Below are positions 44,279-52,960 of a DNA stretch of 64,000 nt, one piece after another (within the stretch, counting starts at the first letter, position 1; each line of letters begins with the position of its first letter). Both the position numbers and the translations under genes were made by a program. Origin of the DNA: CAJQQY01 sp045106765 (GTDB taxonomy: Bacteria; Bacteroidota; Bacteroidia; Chitinophagales; Saprospiraceae); the NCBI GenBank assembly GCA_045106765.1, contig JBGCFD010000044.1, positions 1 through 64,000 of the forward strand. The letters run 5' to 3'. The notes under the pieces are model-generated. The model did no database searches and had not been told where the DNA came from. It was given only the letters and a program-made list of their open reading frames with translations.

Positions 44279-44627
44279 GTTTAATTTTATTTTATAGTGT
44301 CCAAACAGAATTGAGTATTTTCTCACAAAAAACTAAATAATTCATTACTTTTGCACCGTTTTTGAGCAAAAGAGTTCAATTTTTTGAAAGTGCAAATTAA
44401 CAATTCATATCCGATTTTTGTCTTTTTTTGGAAAAATAGAAAATGGAATTGAACTAGATAAATTTATTAGGAGGTATGTAGGTATCGGATACCTCAATGG
44501 CATTCGGATACCTGTCTATTAAAAAATGACAATTAAAATCGCTGACTAAAAAACAAAACTGAAATTTTTAAGTACAATACTTATTCAGTTTTTTCGAATA
44601 TAAGTTTTAAAAAAAATAAAAAAAAAT
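44279..44627. other. Leader region of the icd gene, no gene seen
   Basis: A 349-base gap with the icd promoter. Near its middle are repeats of 'aggtat' and 'tcggatacct' (see 44472-44513). The rest is AT-rich. No reading frame was found. Confidence 0.65.
44472..44513. promoter_or_regulatory. Repeated 'AGGTATC/GGATACCT' sites upstream of icd
   Basis: A palindrome aggtatc-g-gatacct (44480-44494) and a second copy of the half site tcggatacct (44504-44513, first copy 44485-44494) lie 19 bases apart, with another 'aggtat' at 44472. They could bind a regulator, being about two helical turns apart. Confidence 0.4.
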
Positions 44628-46844
44628 ATGGCATCTAAGATTTGTTATACACATACTGATGAAGCACCTGCTTTGGCAACAAAATCACTTTTACCTATTG
44701 TTCAAGCATTTGCTAAACAATGTGGAATTGAAATGGAAACAAAAGATATTTCCCTTGCCGGAAGAATCCTCGCTAATTTTCCTTCTTACTTAAAGCCAGA
44801 ACAACAAGTAACTGATGCATTGGCTGAGTTGGGAGAATTGGTTAAGAAACCTGAAGCAAACATCATTAAGTTGCCAAATATTTCTGCGTCTATTCCTCAA
44901 CTCAAAAAGACAATTGAAGAGTTGCAAGGAGATGGATTTGCTATACCGAATTATCCAGATGATCCTAGTAATGACGAAGAAAAAAACATAAAAGCAACTT
45001 TCGACAAAATAAAAGGAAGTGCTGTAAATCCTGTATTAAGAGAAGGTAACTCAGACCGAAGAGCGCCTAAGCCAGTAAAGGCTTATGCAAGACAAAACCC
45101 ACATCGAATGGGGAAATGGTCTGCGGATTCTGCTTCTCATGTATCTACAATGGGAGCAGGAGATTTTGCCTCTAATGAAAAATCAGTTACCATAACAAAA
45201 GCGGGTAATGTGAAAATTCAATTAGTAGGTGCTGGAGGAACAACAGTCTTAAAAGAAGCTGTCCCTGTTCTTGAGGGAGAGATTATTGATGGTACATATA
45301 TGAGCAAAAAAGCATTGCTTGCTTTTTTTGAAGCACAAATCGCAGATGCTAAAGCTAAAGGAGTATTATTCTCTCTACATATGAAGGCAACGATGATGAA
45401 GGTTTCTGATCCTATTATTTTTGGTCATGCTGTGAAAGTATTTTTCAAATCTGTTTTCGAAAAATTTGGAAAAGAGTTAGATGAAGCTGGTGTGAATGTA
45501 AACAATGGTTTGGGTAATTTATTGGGTAATTTAGATAATCTTGCACCTGAAGTAAAAGTAGCAGTTGAAGCAGAAATAGAAAAGTGTTTTGCTGAAGGGC
45601 CAGATTTAGCGATGGTTAATTCTGATAAAGGAATTACGAACTTACACGTACCAAGTGATGTAATCATTGATGCTTCGATGCCTGCAATGATCAGAACCTC
45701 TGGTCAAATGTGGAACAAAGATGGTAATTCTCAAGATACTAAAGCAGTTATTCCAGATAGTTCTTACGCAGGTATCTATCAAGCGACGATTGACTTCTGC
45801 AAAGTAAATGGTGCTTTTGATCCTACAACCATGGGGACTGTTCCTAATGTTGGTTTGATGGCTCAAAAAGCGGAAGAGTATGGTTCGCATGATAAGACTT
45901 TCGAAATACCTTCAGCTGGTAAAGTACAAGTGGTTGATGATGCAGGTTCCGTATTGATTGAACATGACGTAGAAGAAGGAGATATTTGGAGAATGTGTCA
46001 AGTAAAAGATCTACCGATTCAGGATTGGGTTAAATTGGCTGTTAACAGAGCAACTGCGACTAAGGTTCCTGCTATATTTTGGTTGGATGAAAACAGAGCT
46101 CATGATGCACAATTAATTCAAAAGGTAAATGCTTATTTGCCAAATCATGATACAACTGGTTTAGACATTAGGATTCTTTCTCCGGTAGAGGCTACGAAAG
46201 TTTCTATCCAACGAATGAAAGATGGACAAGATACGATTTCGGTTACAGGAAATGTTTTGAGAGATTACAATACAGATCTTTTTCCGATTTTGGAATTGGG
46301 AACTAGTGCAAAGATGTTATCGATTGTTCCTTTGATGAACGGTGGTGGTTTATTTGAAACTGGTGCAGGTGGTTCTGCTCCTAAGCATGTTCAACAGTTC
46401 AACGAAGAGAATCATTTAAGATGGGATTCTTTAGGTGAGTTTTTGGCATTAGCAGTTTCTTTGGAACACGAAGCAAAGACGAATAATAATCCTAAGGCAC
46501 AAATTATAGCAGATGCATTAGATAATGCTACTGTTGCTTTACTTCAAAATGGAAAATCTCCATCAAGAGTAGTAAATGAATTAGACAACAGAGGAAGTCA
46601 TTTTTACTTAGCGATGTACTGGGCAAAAGAATTGGCCAATCAAACTGCTGATGCTGAATTACAAGCTAAATTTGCTCCTATTGCAGAGGCTTTGGCTAGC
46701 AACGAAGCAAAAATTGTGGATGAATTAAATGCTGTACAAGGAGTGGCGATGGACATCGAAGGTTATTATTCTCCTAGCCCATCAAAAGCTAAAGATGCAA
46801 TGAGACCAAGTGCTACGTTAAATGCAATTATAGATGCGATTTAA
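44628..46844 (+). CDS. icd: Isocitrate dehydrogenase (NADP+), monomeric type
   Basis: It oxidises isocitrate to 2-oxoglutarate in the TCA cycle with NADP+. At 738 residues it matches the monomeric enzyme class. Landmarks are 'YTHTDEAPALATKSLLPI' at the N terminus, 'LREGNSDRRAPKPVKAYAR' (about 133-151, substrate binding) and 'LSIVPLMNGGGLFETGAGGSAPKH' in the C-terminal part. The presence of this class fits many Bacteroidota. It has a long leader and its own terminator (46865-46900), so is monocistronic. Confidence 0.97.
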   Translation: MASKICYTHTDEAPALATKSLLPIVQAFAKQCGIEMETKDISLAGRILANFPSYLKPEQQVTDALAELGELVKKPEANIIKLPNISASIPQLKKTIEELQGDGFAIPNYPDDPSNDEEKNIKATFDKIKGSAVNPVLREGNSDRRAPKPVKAYARQNPHRMGKWSADSASHVSTMGAGDFASNEKSVTITKAGNVKIQLVGAGGTTVLKEAVPVLEGEIIDGTYMSKKALLAFFEAQIADAKAKGVLFSLHMKATMMKVSDPIIFGHAVKVFFKSVFEKFGKELDEAGVNVNNGLGNLLGNLDNLAPEVKVAVEAEIEKCFAEGPDLAMVNSDKGITNLHVPSDVIIDASMPAMIRTSGQMWNKDGNSQDTKAVIPDSSYAGIYQATIDFCKVNGAFDPTTMGTVPNVGLMAQKAEEYGSHDKTFEIPSAGKVQVVDDAGSVLIEHDVEEGDIWRMCQVKDLPIQDWVKLAVNRATATKVPAIFWLDENRAHDAQLIQKVNAYLPNHDTTGLDIRILSPVEATKVSIQRMKDGQDTISVTGNVLRDYNTDLFPILELGTSAKMLSIVPLMNGGGLFETGAGGSAPKHVQQFNEENHLRWDSLGEFLALAVSLEHEAKTNNNPKAQIIADALDNATVALLQNGKSPSRVVNELDNRGSHFYLAMYWAKELANQTADAELQAKFAPIAEALASNEAKIVDELNAVQGVAMDIEGYYSPSPSKAKDAMRPSATLNAIIDAI

Positions 46845-46864
46845 GATTTGCATGTGAAATAAAA

Positions 46865-46900
46865 AATTAGCGGTGTATTGAAAAATGCACCGCTTTTTTT
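46865..46900 (+). terminator. Terminator after icd
   Basis: Stem agcggtg (46869-46875) with caccgct (46888-46894), flanked by A6 and T run, 25 bases after the icd stop. Confidence 0.88.
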
Positions 46901-46980
46901 ATTGGAAAAAACTCTTTTGTTGGATGGATAAATTTTATTTTCGCATTTGAGAAAAACAAAGGAATCATTTAATTAAAGTA

Positions 46981-47077
46981 TTTTTTTACCACATCGGTAG
47001 ATAGAAAACATAGACCATTATTTGTATTGTTTTTCCATCTGCTGACTATGTTTTCTATCTGCATATGTGGTAAAAAA
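46981..47077. repeat. Inverted repeat, 'AGATAGAAAACATAG' family, copy 2
   Basis: Arms 46981-47013 and 47046-47077; the inner 15 bases pair perfectly (46999-47013 with 47046-47060), followed by a short internal loop and a second paired stretch with T/A runs. Its core 'atagaaaacatag' also occurs in the element at 24094-24183. Confidence 0.85.
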
Positions 47078-47104
47078 AAATAATTTGCTAAAAAAAGAGT
47101 CAAC

Positions 47105-48265
47105 GTGTCAAAACAAATAATCAATTCAGATTTTAAAGTAGGAATCCTTGGAGGAGGACAATTAGGAAAAATGCTCATCCTTGCAGCACACAATTGGGAT
47201 GTAGAAATGTGGGCACTCGATGCGAGTAAAGATTTCCCAACAGGAAAAGTTTGCAACAACTTTGTCGAAGGAGATTTTAAAAATTATGAAGACGTTTTAG
47301 CATTCGGTAGAGACAAAGATGTCATCACCGTGGAGATCGAAAGTGTCAATGTAAAAGCATTGTTACAATTGCAAGCGGAAGGGAAAAAAATCCATCCTCG
47401 ACCACAAGCTTTGCAAATTATCAAAGACAAAGGTTTGCAAAAACAATTTTATGTAGACCATAATTTACCGACTTCACCTTTTAAGTATTTTGAAAATGAG
47501 CAAGATATTCAAATGGCGATTGGCAATGGAGAATTGCAATTTCCATTTGTCCAAAAAGCTCGGCAAGGTGGTTACGATGGGAGAGGAGTCGCTGTAATTA
47601 AAAATGAATCTGATTGGGATAAAATTTTGCCAGTCAAATCTATCGTAGAGCCGTTGGTGGATTTCCAAAAAGAATTAAGTGTGGTCGTTGCTCGAAATGA
47701 ATCAGGTGAAGTAAAAACATTTCCAGTTGTAGAAATGGAATTTAATCCTGAAACGAACATGGTGGAATTTTTGGTTTGCCCAGCGGAAGTGTCGAAAGAG
47801 ATTGTTGAATTGGCAGACAAGATTGCTATTGCGACGATTGAGGCATTTGATGTTTGTGGATTATTGGCGGTGGAAATGTTTTTGACGCAAGACAATCAGA
47901 TTTTGATAAATGAGGTGGCACCTCGCCCACACAATAGTGGTCATCACACGATTGATGCTTGCGTGACTTCTCAATTTCAACAACACTTGCGAGGGATTAT
48001 GAATTTGCCTCTCGGAAATACGGAGGTGAAAATACCAAGTGTGATGGTGAATTTGTTGGGAGCTGATGGTTATACTGGACTTGCGGTTTATGAAAACATG
48101 GATCAATGCATGGCAGTCGAAGGTGCGAAATTTCATTTGTATGGAAAAAAAATGACGAAGCCTTTTCGAAAAATGGGGCATGCTACGATTTTAAATAAGG
48201 ATATTGAGAAGGCGAAAGAGGGTGGGAGGTTTGTGATGAGAACCTTAAAAATTTGTACGGAGTGA
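47105..48265 (+). CDS. purK: 5-(Carboxyamino)imidazole ribonucleotide synthase
   Basis: It uses ATP and bicarbonate to make N5-CAIR from AIR in purine synthesis. The 386-residue ATP-grasp protein starts from GTG at 47105, with 'VGILGGGQLGKMLILAAHNW' (13-32) at the start of the domain and 'QKARQGGYDGRGVAVIKN' and 'LINEVAPRPHNSGHHTIDA' (about 268-286) as ATP-grasp landmarks. The GTG is chosen because the family start cannot be later. purE follows after one intervening gene. Confidence 0.95.
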   Translation: MSKQIINSDFKVGILGGGQLGKMLILAAHNWDVEMWALDASKDFPTGKVCNNFVEGDFKNYEDVLAFGRDKDVITVEIESVNVKALLQLQAEGKKIHPRPQALQIIKDKGLQKQFYVDHNLPTSPFKYFENEQDIQMAIGNGELQFPFVQKARQGGYDGRGVAVIKNESDWDKILPVKSIVEPLVDFQKELSVVVARNESGEVKTFPVVEMEFNPETNMVEFLVCPAEVSKEIVELADKIAIATIEAFDVCGLLAVEMFLTQDNQILINEVAPRPHNSGHHTIDACVTSQFQQHLRGIMNLPLGNTEVKIPSVMVNLLGADGYTGLAVYENMDQCMAVEGAKFHLYGKKMTKPFRKMGHATILNKDIEKAKEGGRFVMRTLKICTE

Positions 48266-48290
48266 TAGTTTTTTTTGATGAAAAAATAGA

Positions 48291-48824
48291 ATGGCAGAAA
48301 TAATAATAGACGAGAATAATAATAATCTTAGAATTACATTCAAACAAAAGCCTACGAGTATTGGTATACAATTAACTTTAATGGTATTCGGTTTGTCTTG
48401 TTTTGTTTTTGGGATTTATCTTGTTTTTCGTTTTCAATTTTCTTCTATTTCTTTGGGAGGATTTTTTATTCTTTCTTTAGTTGCATATTTCTTAATTAAA
48501 CGTTTTATCTGGAATAGATTGGGTAAAGAAATAGTTGAAATAAGTGAAAATCGAATAACTCAAATCTATGACTATGTTTATTTTAGGGAAGCTAAAGGAT
48601 TTAAAAATTCAAAGATTGATTTAATGGGATTTCCTCAAAAAGGGGAAAAAACGAATATCAGTTTCGAAAAAATTTTAGATTCTAATTTAATTTTAGATCA
48701 AGGAGTAAAAATAGTTTTAAAAGGAGAAAGACCAAACTTCTTAGTCATTAATACCATCATACCTTCCAAAGAAGAGGCGATAAAAATAATGGGGTTAATT
48801 AATAACAAATTGAAAACACAATAG
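48291..48824 (+). CDS. Small membrane protein of unknown function between purK and purE
   Basis: A 177-residue protein with two hydrophobic segments (about residues 24-44 and 49-66) and a C-terminal cytoplasmic part of mixed beta strands, perhaps a PH-like fold. It lies 25 bases after purK and 17 before purE, so it is probably in the same transcript. It shows no purine-enzyme motif, so the link to purine synthesis may be only positional. Confidence 0.65.
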   Translation: MAEIIIDENNNNLRITFKQKPTSIGIQLTLMVFGLSCFVFGIYLVFRFQFSSISLGGFFILSLVAYFLIKRFIWNRLGKEIVEISENRITQIYDYVYFREAKGFKNSKIDLMGFPQKGEKTNISFEKILDSNLILDQGVKIVLKGERPNFLVINTIIPSKEEAIKIMGLINNKLKTQ

Positions 48825-48841
48825 TAAAAAATAAAACAAAA

Positions 48842-49360
48842 ATGACAAAACCACAAATCTCCATAATCATGGGTTCCGATTCCGACTTACCCATTATGCG
48901 CCAAGCTGCTGACTTCCTCACAGAAATGGAAATCGCTTTCGAACTCACTATCGTATCTGCACACCGAACTCCAGATCGCTTAGTTGAATTTTCCAAAAAA
49001 GCACATGGCCGAGGAATCAAAGTTGTCATCGCGGGTGCAGGCGGAGCAGCACATTTACCGGGAATGGTCGCATCGCTTTCGCCATTGCCAATTATCGGAG
49101 TGCCGATCAAATCATCCAATTCAATTGATGGTTGGGATTCCGTTTTATCTATTTTGCAAATGCCAAGTGGCGTTCCAGTTGCCACAGTTGCTTTGAATGG
49201 AGCAAAAAATGCAGGAATTTTGGCAGCACAAATTTTAGGTTCGAACGACAAAGTAATTCAGAGAAAAATTACAGCGTACAAAAAGAAACTTGCCAAAGAA
49301 GTCGCAAAAAAATATACCAAATTAGAAAAGATTGGATATCAAGATTATAAAAAAGATTAA
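48842..49360 (+). CDS. purE: N5-carboxyaminoimidazole ribonucleotide mutase
   Basis: It converts N5-CAIR to CAIR, the step after PurK. The 172-residue protein shows 'IIMGSDSDLPIM' (about 9-20), 'VSAHRTPDRL' and 'IAGAGGAAHLPGMVAS', the class I PurE signatures. Length fits. It is the last gene of the purK-purE unit, followed by a terminator. Confidence 0.97.
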   Translation: MTKPQISIIMGSDSDLPIMRQAADFLTEMEIAFELTIVSAHRTPDRLVEFSKKAHGRGIKVVIAGAGGAAHLPGMVASLSPLPIIGVPIKSSNSIDGWDSVLSILQMPSGVPVATVALNGAKNAGILAAQILGSNDKVIQRKITAYKKKLAKEVAKKYTKLEKIGYQDYKKD

Positions 49361-49366
49361 AATTAT

Positions 49367-49411
49367 AAAAAAGGTTTGTTGATGTTTTATTCATCAATAA
49401 ACCTTTTTTTC
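49367..49411 (+). terminator. Terminator after purE
   Basis: Stem aaaaaaggtttgttgatg (49367-49384) with catcaataaacctttttt (49392-49409), one G-T, followed by T run. Confidence 0.9.
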
Positions 49412-49516
49412 AAAACTTCCAATCCAATGAACTAATTTTCAAAAGAGTGTGTTTGAACCCATATTATAAAAAACGCTTCCTCGCTTTTTTTTAAGAAATC
49501 AAACAACTCGAACCTC

Positions 49517-50749
49517 ATGTATCAAAATCTACGTCAACTTTACATTGACTCTTTTTCAGGATTGACCAGAGATATTTGGTTATTATCTTTTATCACATTT
49601 ATCAATCGTTCGGGGTCAGTTGTCTTTTTATTTTTATCCATTTATTTAACCACTCAGTTAGGTTTTTCCAAAGGAGAAACTGGAATTATCATGGCTTTTC
49701 ATGGAGTTGGATCAGTAGCTGGCGGATTCATAGGAGGTTGGTTGACTGATAGAATTGGATATTATCGAGTCATGTTTTGGTCTTTGATTCTAGTTGGATT
49801 TTTATTTTTGCTGTTGTATTGGGTCAAAACTTTTTGGATGTTTTGCTTTATGGGATTTTTAACAAGTACCGTAGGCGATGCATTTCGACCTGCAGGTATG
49901 GCTTCCATCACAATATATGGAGGAGAAGAATTACGAACTCGTTCGATGTCATTATATCGATTAGCTATTAATTTTGGCTTTGGTTTTGGAATCGCAGCAG
50001 CAGGTTTTTTAGCAGGATTTTTTGGCTATGGCGTTTTATTTTTTGTAGATGGAGGAACTTGTATTTTAGCTGCCATACTTTTTATAATTTTGATGAAAGA
50101 GAAAAAAGAGGTTCAAAAAATATCAAAAGATGATGCTCCAAAAATCATCAAACATTCCGCCTACAAAGATAATTGGTATCTGATGTTTGTAGCTTGTTGG
50201 TTTCTGAATGCCATGGTTTTTATACAACTGTTTTATACTTTTCCCGTTTTTTGTAAAGAAGAATTAATGATGAGTGAGGAAGGTTTTGGCGGATTGATGA
50301 GTTTTAATGGAATTCTAATTGGAGTGATTGAAATGCCATTAATTTATATTTTAGCGAAAAAGAGAGATCAAATGGGCTACATTATTTGGGGTGTTGTATT
50401 GATTGGAATGTCTTTAGTAATTTTCAATGTTATGGGTTTCACCATTTATGCGGCGATTGTAAGTATGACTTTATTTTCAATCGGAGAAATAATTAATTTT
50501 CCTTTGGCAAGTTCACTTGCATTAGGGCGAAGTAATCCTAACAATCGAGGTCAATATATGGGACTTTATTCTATGTCTTTTTCTGTAGGATTAATTTTAG
50601 CACCATTGATTGGTTTTACCATTGCAGAAGATTATGGCTATGCGGTGTTGTGGAATTTTATGGGAGGATTGGCAGTACTGGCAACGGTTGGGTTAATGTA
50701 TTTACGAAAAAAAGAAATGGAAAGATTAGATTTCGCTAATTTGAAATAG
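49517..50749 (+). CDS. MFS transporter
   Basis: A 410-residue membrane protein with about 12 segments. It has 'GVGSVAGGFIGGWLTDRIGYYR' around residue 69, with motif A features ('GGWLTDRIGYYR') and 'STVGDAFRPAGMASIT', and a central charged loop near residue 200. It resembles drug or dipeptide MFS exporters. Substrate unknown. It follows an intergenic terminator and stands alone. Confidence 0.88.
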   Translation: MYQNLRQLYIDSFSGLTRDIWLLSFITFINRSGSVVFLFLSIYLTTQLGFSKGETGIIMAFHGVGSVAGGFIGGWLTDRIGYYRVMFWSLILVGFLFLLLYWVKTFWMFCFMGFLTSTVGDAFRPAGMASITIYGGEELRTRSMSLYRLAINFGFGFGIAAAGFLAGFFGYGVLFFVDGGTCILAAILFIILMKEKKEVQKISKDDAPKIIKHSAYKDNWYLMFVACWFLNAMVFIQLFYTFPVFCKEELMMSEEGFGGLMSFNGILIGVIEMPLIYILAKKRDQMGYIIWGVVLIGMSLVIFNVMGFTIYAAIVSMTLFSIGEIINFPLASSLALGRSNPNNRGQYMGLYSMSFSVGLILAPLIGFTIAEDYGYAVLWNFMGGLAVLATVGLMYLRKKEMERLDFANLK

Positions 50750-50764
50750 TCAAAGTTTATCGGA

Positions 50765-50835
50765 TAATTAGTTAATCAGGTGATCAGGCAAGCGATTCCA
50801 AATCGTAAAGACCTAATTGCCTGATAAACTAATTA
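50765..50835. repeat. Inverted repeat with 'AATCAGGTGATCAGGC' motif
   Basis: Left arm taattagtt...tgatcaggcaa (50765-50791) and right arm ttgcctgat...aactaatta (50817-50835) are complementary apart from a seven-to-nine-base insertion in the left arm that duplicates 'atcagg'. It lies between the MFS gene and yajC. Confidence 0.7.
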
Positions 50836-50849
50836 CCGATTACATTAAT

Positions 50850-51173
50850 CTACTTCTTATCATCAGTTGGTGCATGATATGCATCAGTCAATTCCTTCGA
50901 AACAGCGCCTCGTGTAATCCCAATAAAAGTTTTAGTATCTACTTGAAGCTGAATTTCTCTATCATCAATTTTATTAATTTTTCCAATCATACCACTTTTT
51001 GTAACAACCTCCATTCCTTTTTCCAAATCCGTAATAAAAGTTTGTTCCTCTTTTGCCTTCTTAGTTTGAGGGCGAATAAAGAAGAGCCAAATCACGACGA
51101 CCATCACTAGTAATGGTAAAGTTTGGATAAAAGAGTTTCCAGCAGCTTGTAAAAGAATCATATCTAAAATCAT
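50850..51173 (-). CDS. yajC: Preprotein translocase subunit YajC
   Basis: A 107-residue protein with one N-terminal membrane segment ('LPLLVMVVVIWLFFI') followed by 'RPQTKKAKEEQ' and a cytoplasmic domain, as in YajC, an auxiliary subunit of the Sec translocon with SecDF. A second ATG lies at 51161 (residue 5). It is 42 bases downstream of the DUF1573 gene, and this pair is typical of Bacteroidota. Confidence 0.95.
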   Translation of the reverse strand: MILDMILLQAAGNSFIQTLPLLVMVVVIWLFFIRPQTKKAKEEQTFITDLEKGMEVVTKSGMIGKINKIDDREIQLQVDTKTFIGITRGAVSKELTDAYHAPTDDKK

Positions 51174-51215
51174 AGTATTTGTTTTTTCTATTTTGTAAAG
51201 TTAAAAATTCAAAAA

Positions 51216-51725
51216 TTAATGGTTGTGTCCTTCGTGATTGCCTTTGCCTCCTTTGACAAAACCTTTGATGTGAATGACAGTTTCTCTCGGGTAAGTATTG
51301 GCGATAATCGTAATTGGTTTGGTTTGTGCGCCGATCAAATTATGCGAATCAAAAGCCACATTGATTTTTCCACTTTTCCCTGGCTTGACATAATCCTTGG
51401 TAAATTTAGGAACAGTACAACCGCAAGTCGAGCGAGCATCAGAAATTAATAAAGGTACTTCGCCCGTATTTGTAAATTCAAAAGTGTACTCCTTTTTATC
51501 TCCTTCTTTCATATCTCCAAAGTCGTGGAGTACTTTTTTAAAAGTCATTTTAGGAACAAAGTCAGGATCAATCTCCTCTTCTGCCGAAACTGGGTTTCGA
51601 ATAATGTTGGCAATATCTTCATCTTCCATCTTCTTTACGGCTGAGTTATCAGTAGAATTTGTAGTTGGTTCATTGCACGCAAAAAGAATTACAGTAGTAA
51701 AAATTAAAAATATCCATCTTTTCAT
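51216..51725 (-). CDS. DUF1573-domain lipoprotein
   Basis: I place the start at 51725 ('MKRWIFLIFTTVILFACNEP'); ATGs at 51734 and 51731 add up to three residues. A lipobox 'LFAC' precedes Asn-rich sequence. The domain (about 55-160) includes 'HDFGDMKEGDKKEYTFEFTNTGEVPL' and 'STCGCTVPKF', the DUF1573 hallmark CGC motif. Its role is not established; the family is often exported. It is upstream of yajC in a likely operon. Confidence 0.9.
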   Translation of the reverse strand: MKRWIFLIFTTVILFACNEPTTNSTDNSAVKKMEDEDIANIIRNPVSAEEEIDPDFVPKMTFKKVLHDFGDMKEGDKKEYTFEFTNTGEVPLLISDARSTCGCTVPKFTKDYVKPGKSGKINVAFDSHNLIGAQTKPITIIANTYPRETVIHIKGFVKGGKGNHEGHNH

Positions 51726-51902
51726 ATCCATCATTTTTTAATAAATTTTAAAAGACTGCAAAATTATATTTTTTACTCAATAAAAACGGAAAATAGGATT
51801 TGAATTTTTAGCTTTCTTTTTTTCTGAAAAAATTAGAATACTGATTTTTTAAAAAAATAAAATGAAAGTTATTGGCAATAAGAAATAAATTTTATAGTTT
51901 TG

Positions 51903-51920
51903 TTGATTTATCAATTATTT
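51903..51920. promoter_or_regulatory. MarR-site candidate upstream of the marR gene
   Basis: The sequence ttgatttatcaattattt carries the half sites ttgat and atcaa and matches 16 of 17 positions of the palindrome at 52388-52404 between marR and the DOMON gene. It lies 14 bases before the marR start codon. Confidence 0.6.
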
Positions 51921-51933
51921 CAAAGTCAATTAA

Positions 51934-52368
51934 ATGAAAGATTTAAAATTAGATGAAGTTTATTTTTTCTTATTGGAAAGAACTGTTCGACAGTTTCGAA
52001 AATTTTCCAAAGAAAAATTAGGAGAGCGAGGAATTGAAATTTCTAGTGAGCAATGGGTCATATTAAAACGAGTCAGCGAACAAGAAGGGATTAATCAAAA
52101 AGAAATCGCAAACTTGACTTACAAAGATCCAGCGTCAGTTACTAGAATGGTTGATTTGATGGCAAAAAAGGGATGGATTGAACGACAACCAATCATTGGT
52201 GATCGTCGAGCATATGGATTGCATTTAACCAAAGAAGGAAAAAAATTTGTAAAAAAAATGATTCCTGCTGCACAAGATTTAAGAGCGATGGGATTGTCTG
52301 GTATTTCCCAAAAAGAATTAGAAACATTGAAAAAAACTTTAAATAAAATTTACGAAAATATGCTTTAA
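51934..52368 (+). CDS. MarR-family transcriptional regulator
   Basis: A 144-residue winged-helix regulator with 'LGERGIEISSEQWVILKRV' and the recognition region 'NLTYKDPASVTRMVDLMAKKGWI', followed by the wing 'RQPIIGDRRAYGLHLTKEGK'. These are standard MarR features. It is the first gene of a group with a DOMON protein and an NTF2-like lipoprotein. Near-identical palindromes lie before its own start and before the next gene, so it most likely represses itself and them. The ligand is unknown. Confidence 0.92.
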   Translation: MKDLKLDEVYFFLLERTVRQFRKFSKEKLGERGIEISSEQWVILKRVSEQEGINQKEIANLTYKDPASVTRMVDLMAKKGWIERQPIIGDRRAYGLHLTKEGKKFVKKMIPAAQDLRAMGLSGISQKELETLKKTLNKIYENML

Positions 52369-52381
52369 TATTTTTTTGTAA

Positions 52382-52405
52382 CAATAATTGATATATCAAT
52401 TATTG
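52382..52405. promoter_or_regulatory. Perfect 24-base palindrome (MarR operator candidate)
   Basis: The 24 bases caataattgatatatcaattattg are perfectly self-complementary, with core ttgatatatcaa. It lies 13 bases after the marR stop and before the DOMON gene. Confidence 0.75.
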
Positions 52406-52427
52406 TTTAGTCAAATAAATTTTGAAA

Positions 52428-52508
52428 ATGAAAAAACACCAATTGCTTATTGTTATCCTGAGTTGCATTTTTTTATCAATATCAAATGCTCAAAAAAGAA
52501 TACAATGA
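52428..52508 (+). CDS. Short frame encoding an orphan signal peptide upstream of the DOMON body
   Basis: An ATG at 52428 begins a 26-residue frame with a positive start, a hydrophobic core ('LLIVILSCIFLSI') and a typical signal-peptidase end ('SNAQ'), then stops at TGA. It fits the missing N terminus of the DOMON protein. Confidence 0.6.
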   Translation: MKKHQLLIVILSCIFLSISNAQKRIQ

Positions 52509-52939
52509 ATTTAATTGAAAAAAATGGAATGCAAGTTCAATGGGAGTGGGAGGGAGAAACTTTTTGTTTTCAAGTGTTTGCGCCTGAAAATGGTTGGGTC
52601 GCAATTGGTCTAAACGCTAAAACTGGTTTGACTGAAACAAACTTGATTATGGGATCTGTCAATAATAAAAAAGTAATTATCTCAGATCGCTATATTTTAA
52701 AACCAGGGAATCATCAAACTATTGAAAGCCTTGAAGGAAAAGATATTTTAATGGAGAAAAAGGGATTTGAAAATAAAAAAGGAACGACAATTTATTTTGA
52801 AATTCCAACTCAACCGAATGATGAATTTCATACTAATATCGAAAAAGGAAAGAAATATTTTATGCTTTTAGCTTATTCGAGAGAGGATGATTTTGGACAT
52901 CATTCGATGATGCGAACAAAAGTAAAAGCTATATTTTAA
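52505..52939 (+). CDS. DOMON-domain protein, possibly frameshifted at its signal peptide
   Basis: The readable body gives 144 residues starting 'MNLIEKNGMQVQWEWEG', with the DOMON core 'GWVAIGLNAKTGLTETNLIMG' (about 32-52). DOMON domains bind haem or sugars outside the cytoplasm and should have a signal peptide. One exists in a different frame at 52428-52505 ('MKKHQLLIVILSCIFLSISN...'), ending at a TGA that overlaps this start. Adding one A to the A6 run at about 52492-52497 joins the two in frame. A sequencing error, a pseudogene, or frameshifting at the run could explain this. It sits between marR and an NTF2-like gene. Confidence 0.7.
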   Translation: MNLIEKNGMQVQWEWEGETFCFQVFAPENGWVAIGLNAKTGLTETNLIMGSVNNKKVIISDRYILKPGNHQTIESLEGKDILMEKKGFENKKGTTIYFEIPTQPNDEFHTNIEKGKKYFMLLAYSREDDFGHHSMMRTKVKAIF

Positions 52940-52960
52940 ATAAATCAAAATTCTTAAATC

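Noticed and set aside
43664..44326. Longer N terminus for the secreted protein at 43664-44278
   Set aside because: The added 16 residues precede a clear signal peptide, so the internal Met is preferred.
52388..52504. Upstream extension of the DOMON frame from a TTG
   Set aside because: The TTG lies inside the MarR palindrome and the extension lacks a signal peptide; the sequence upstream encodes a signal peptide in another frame.
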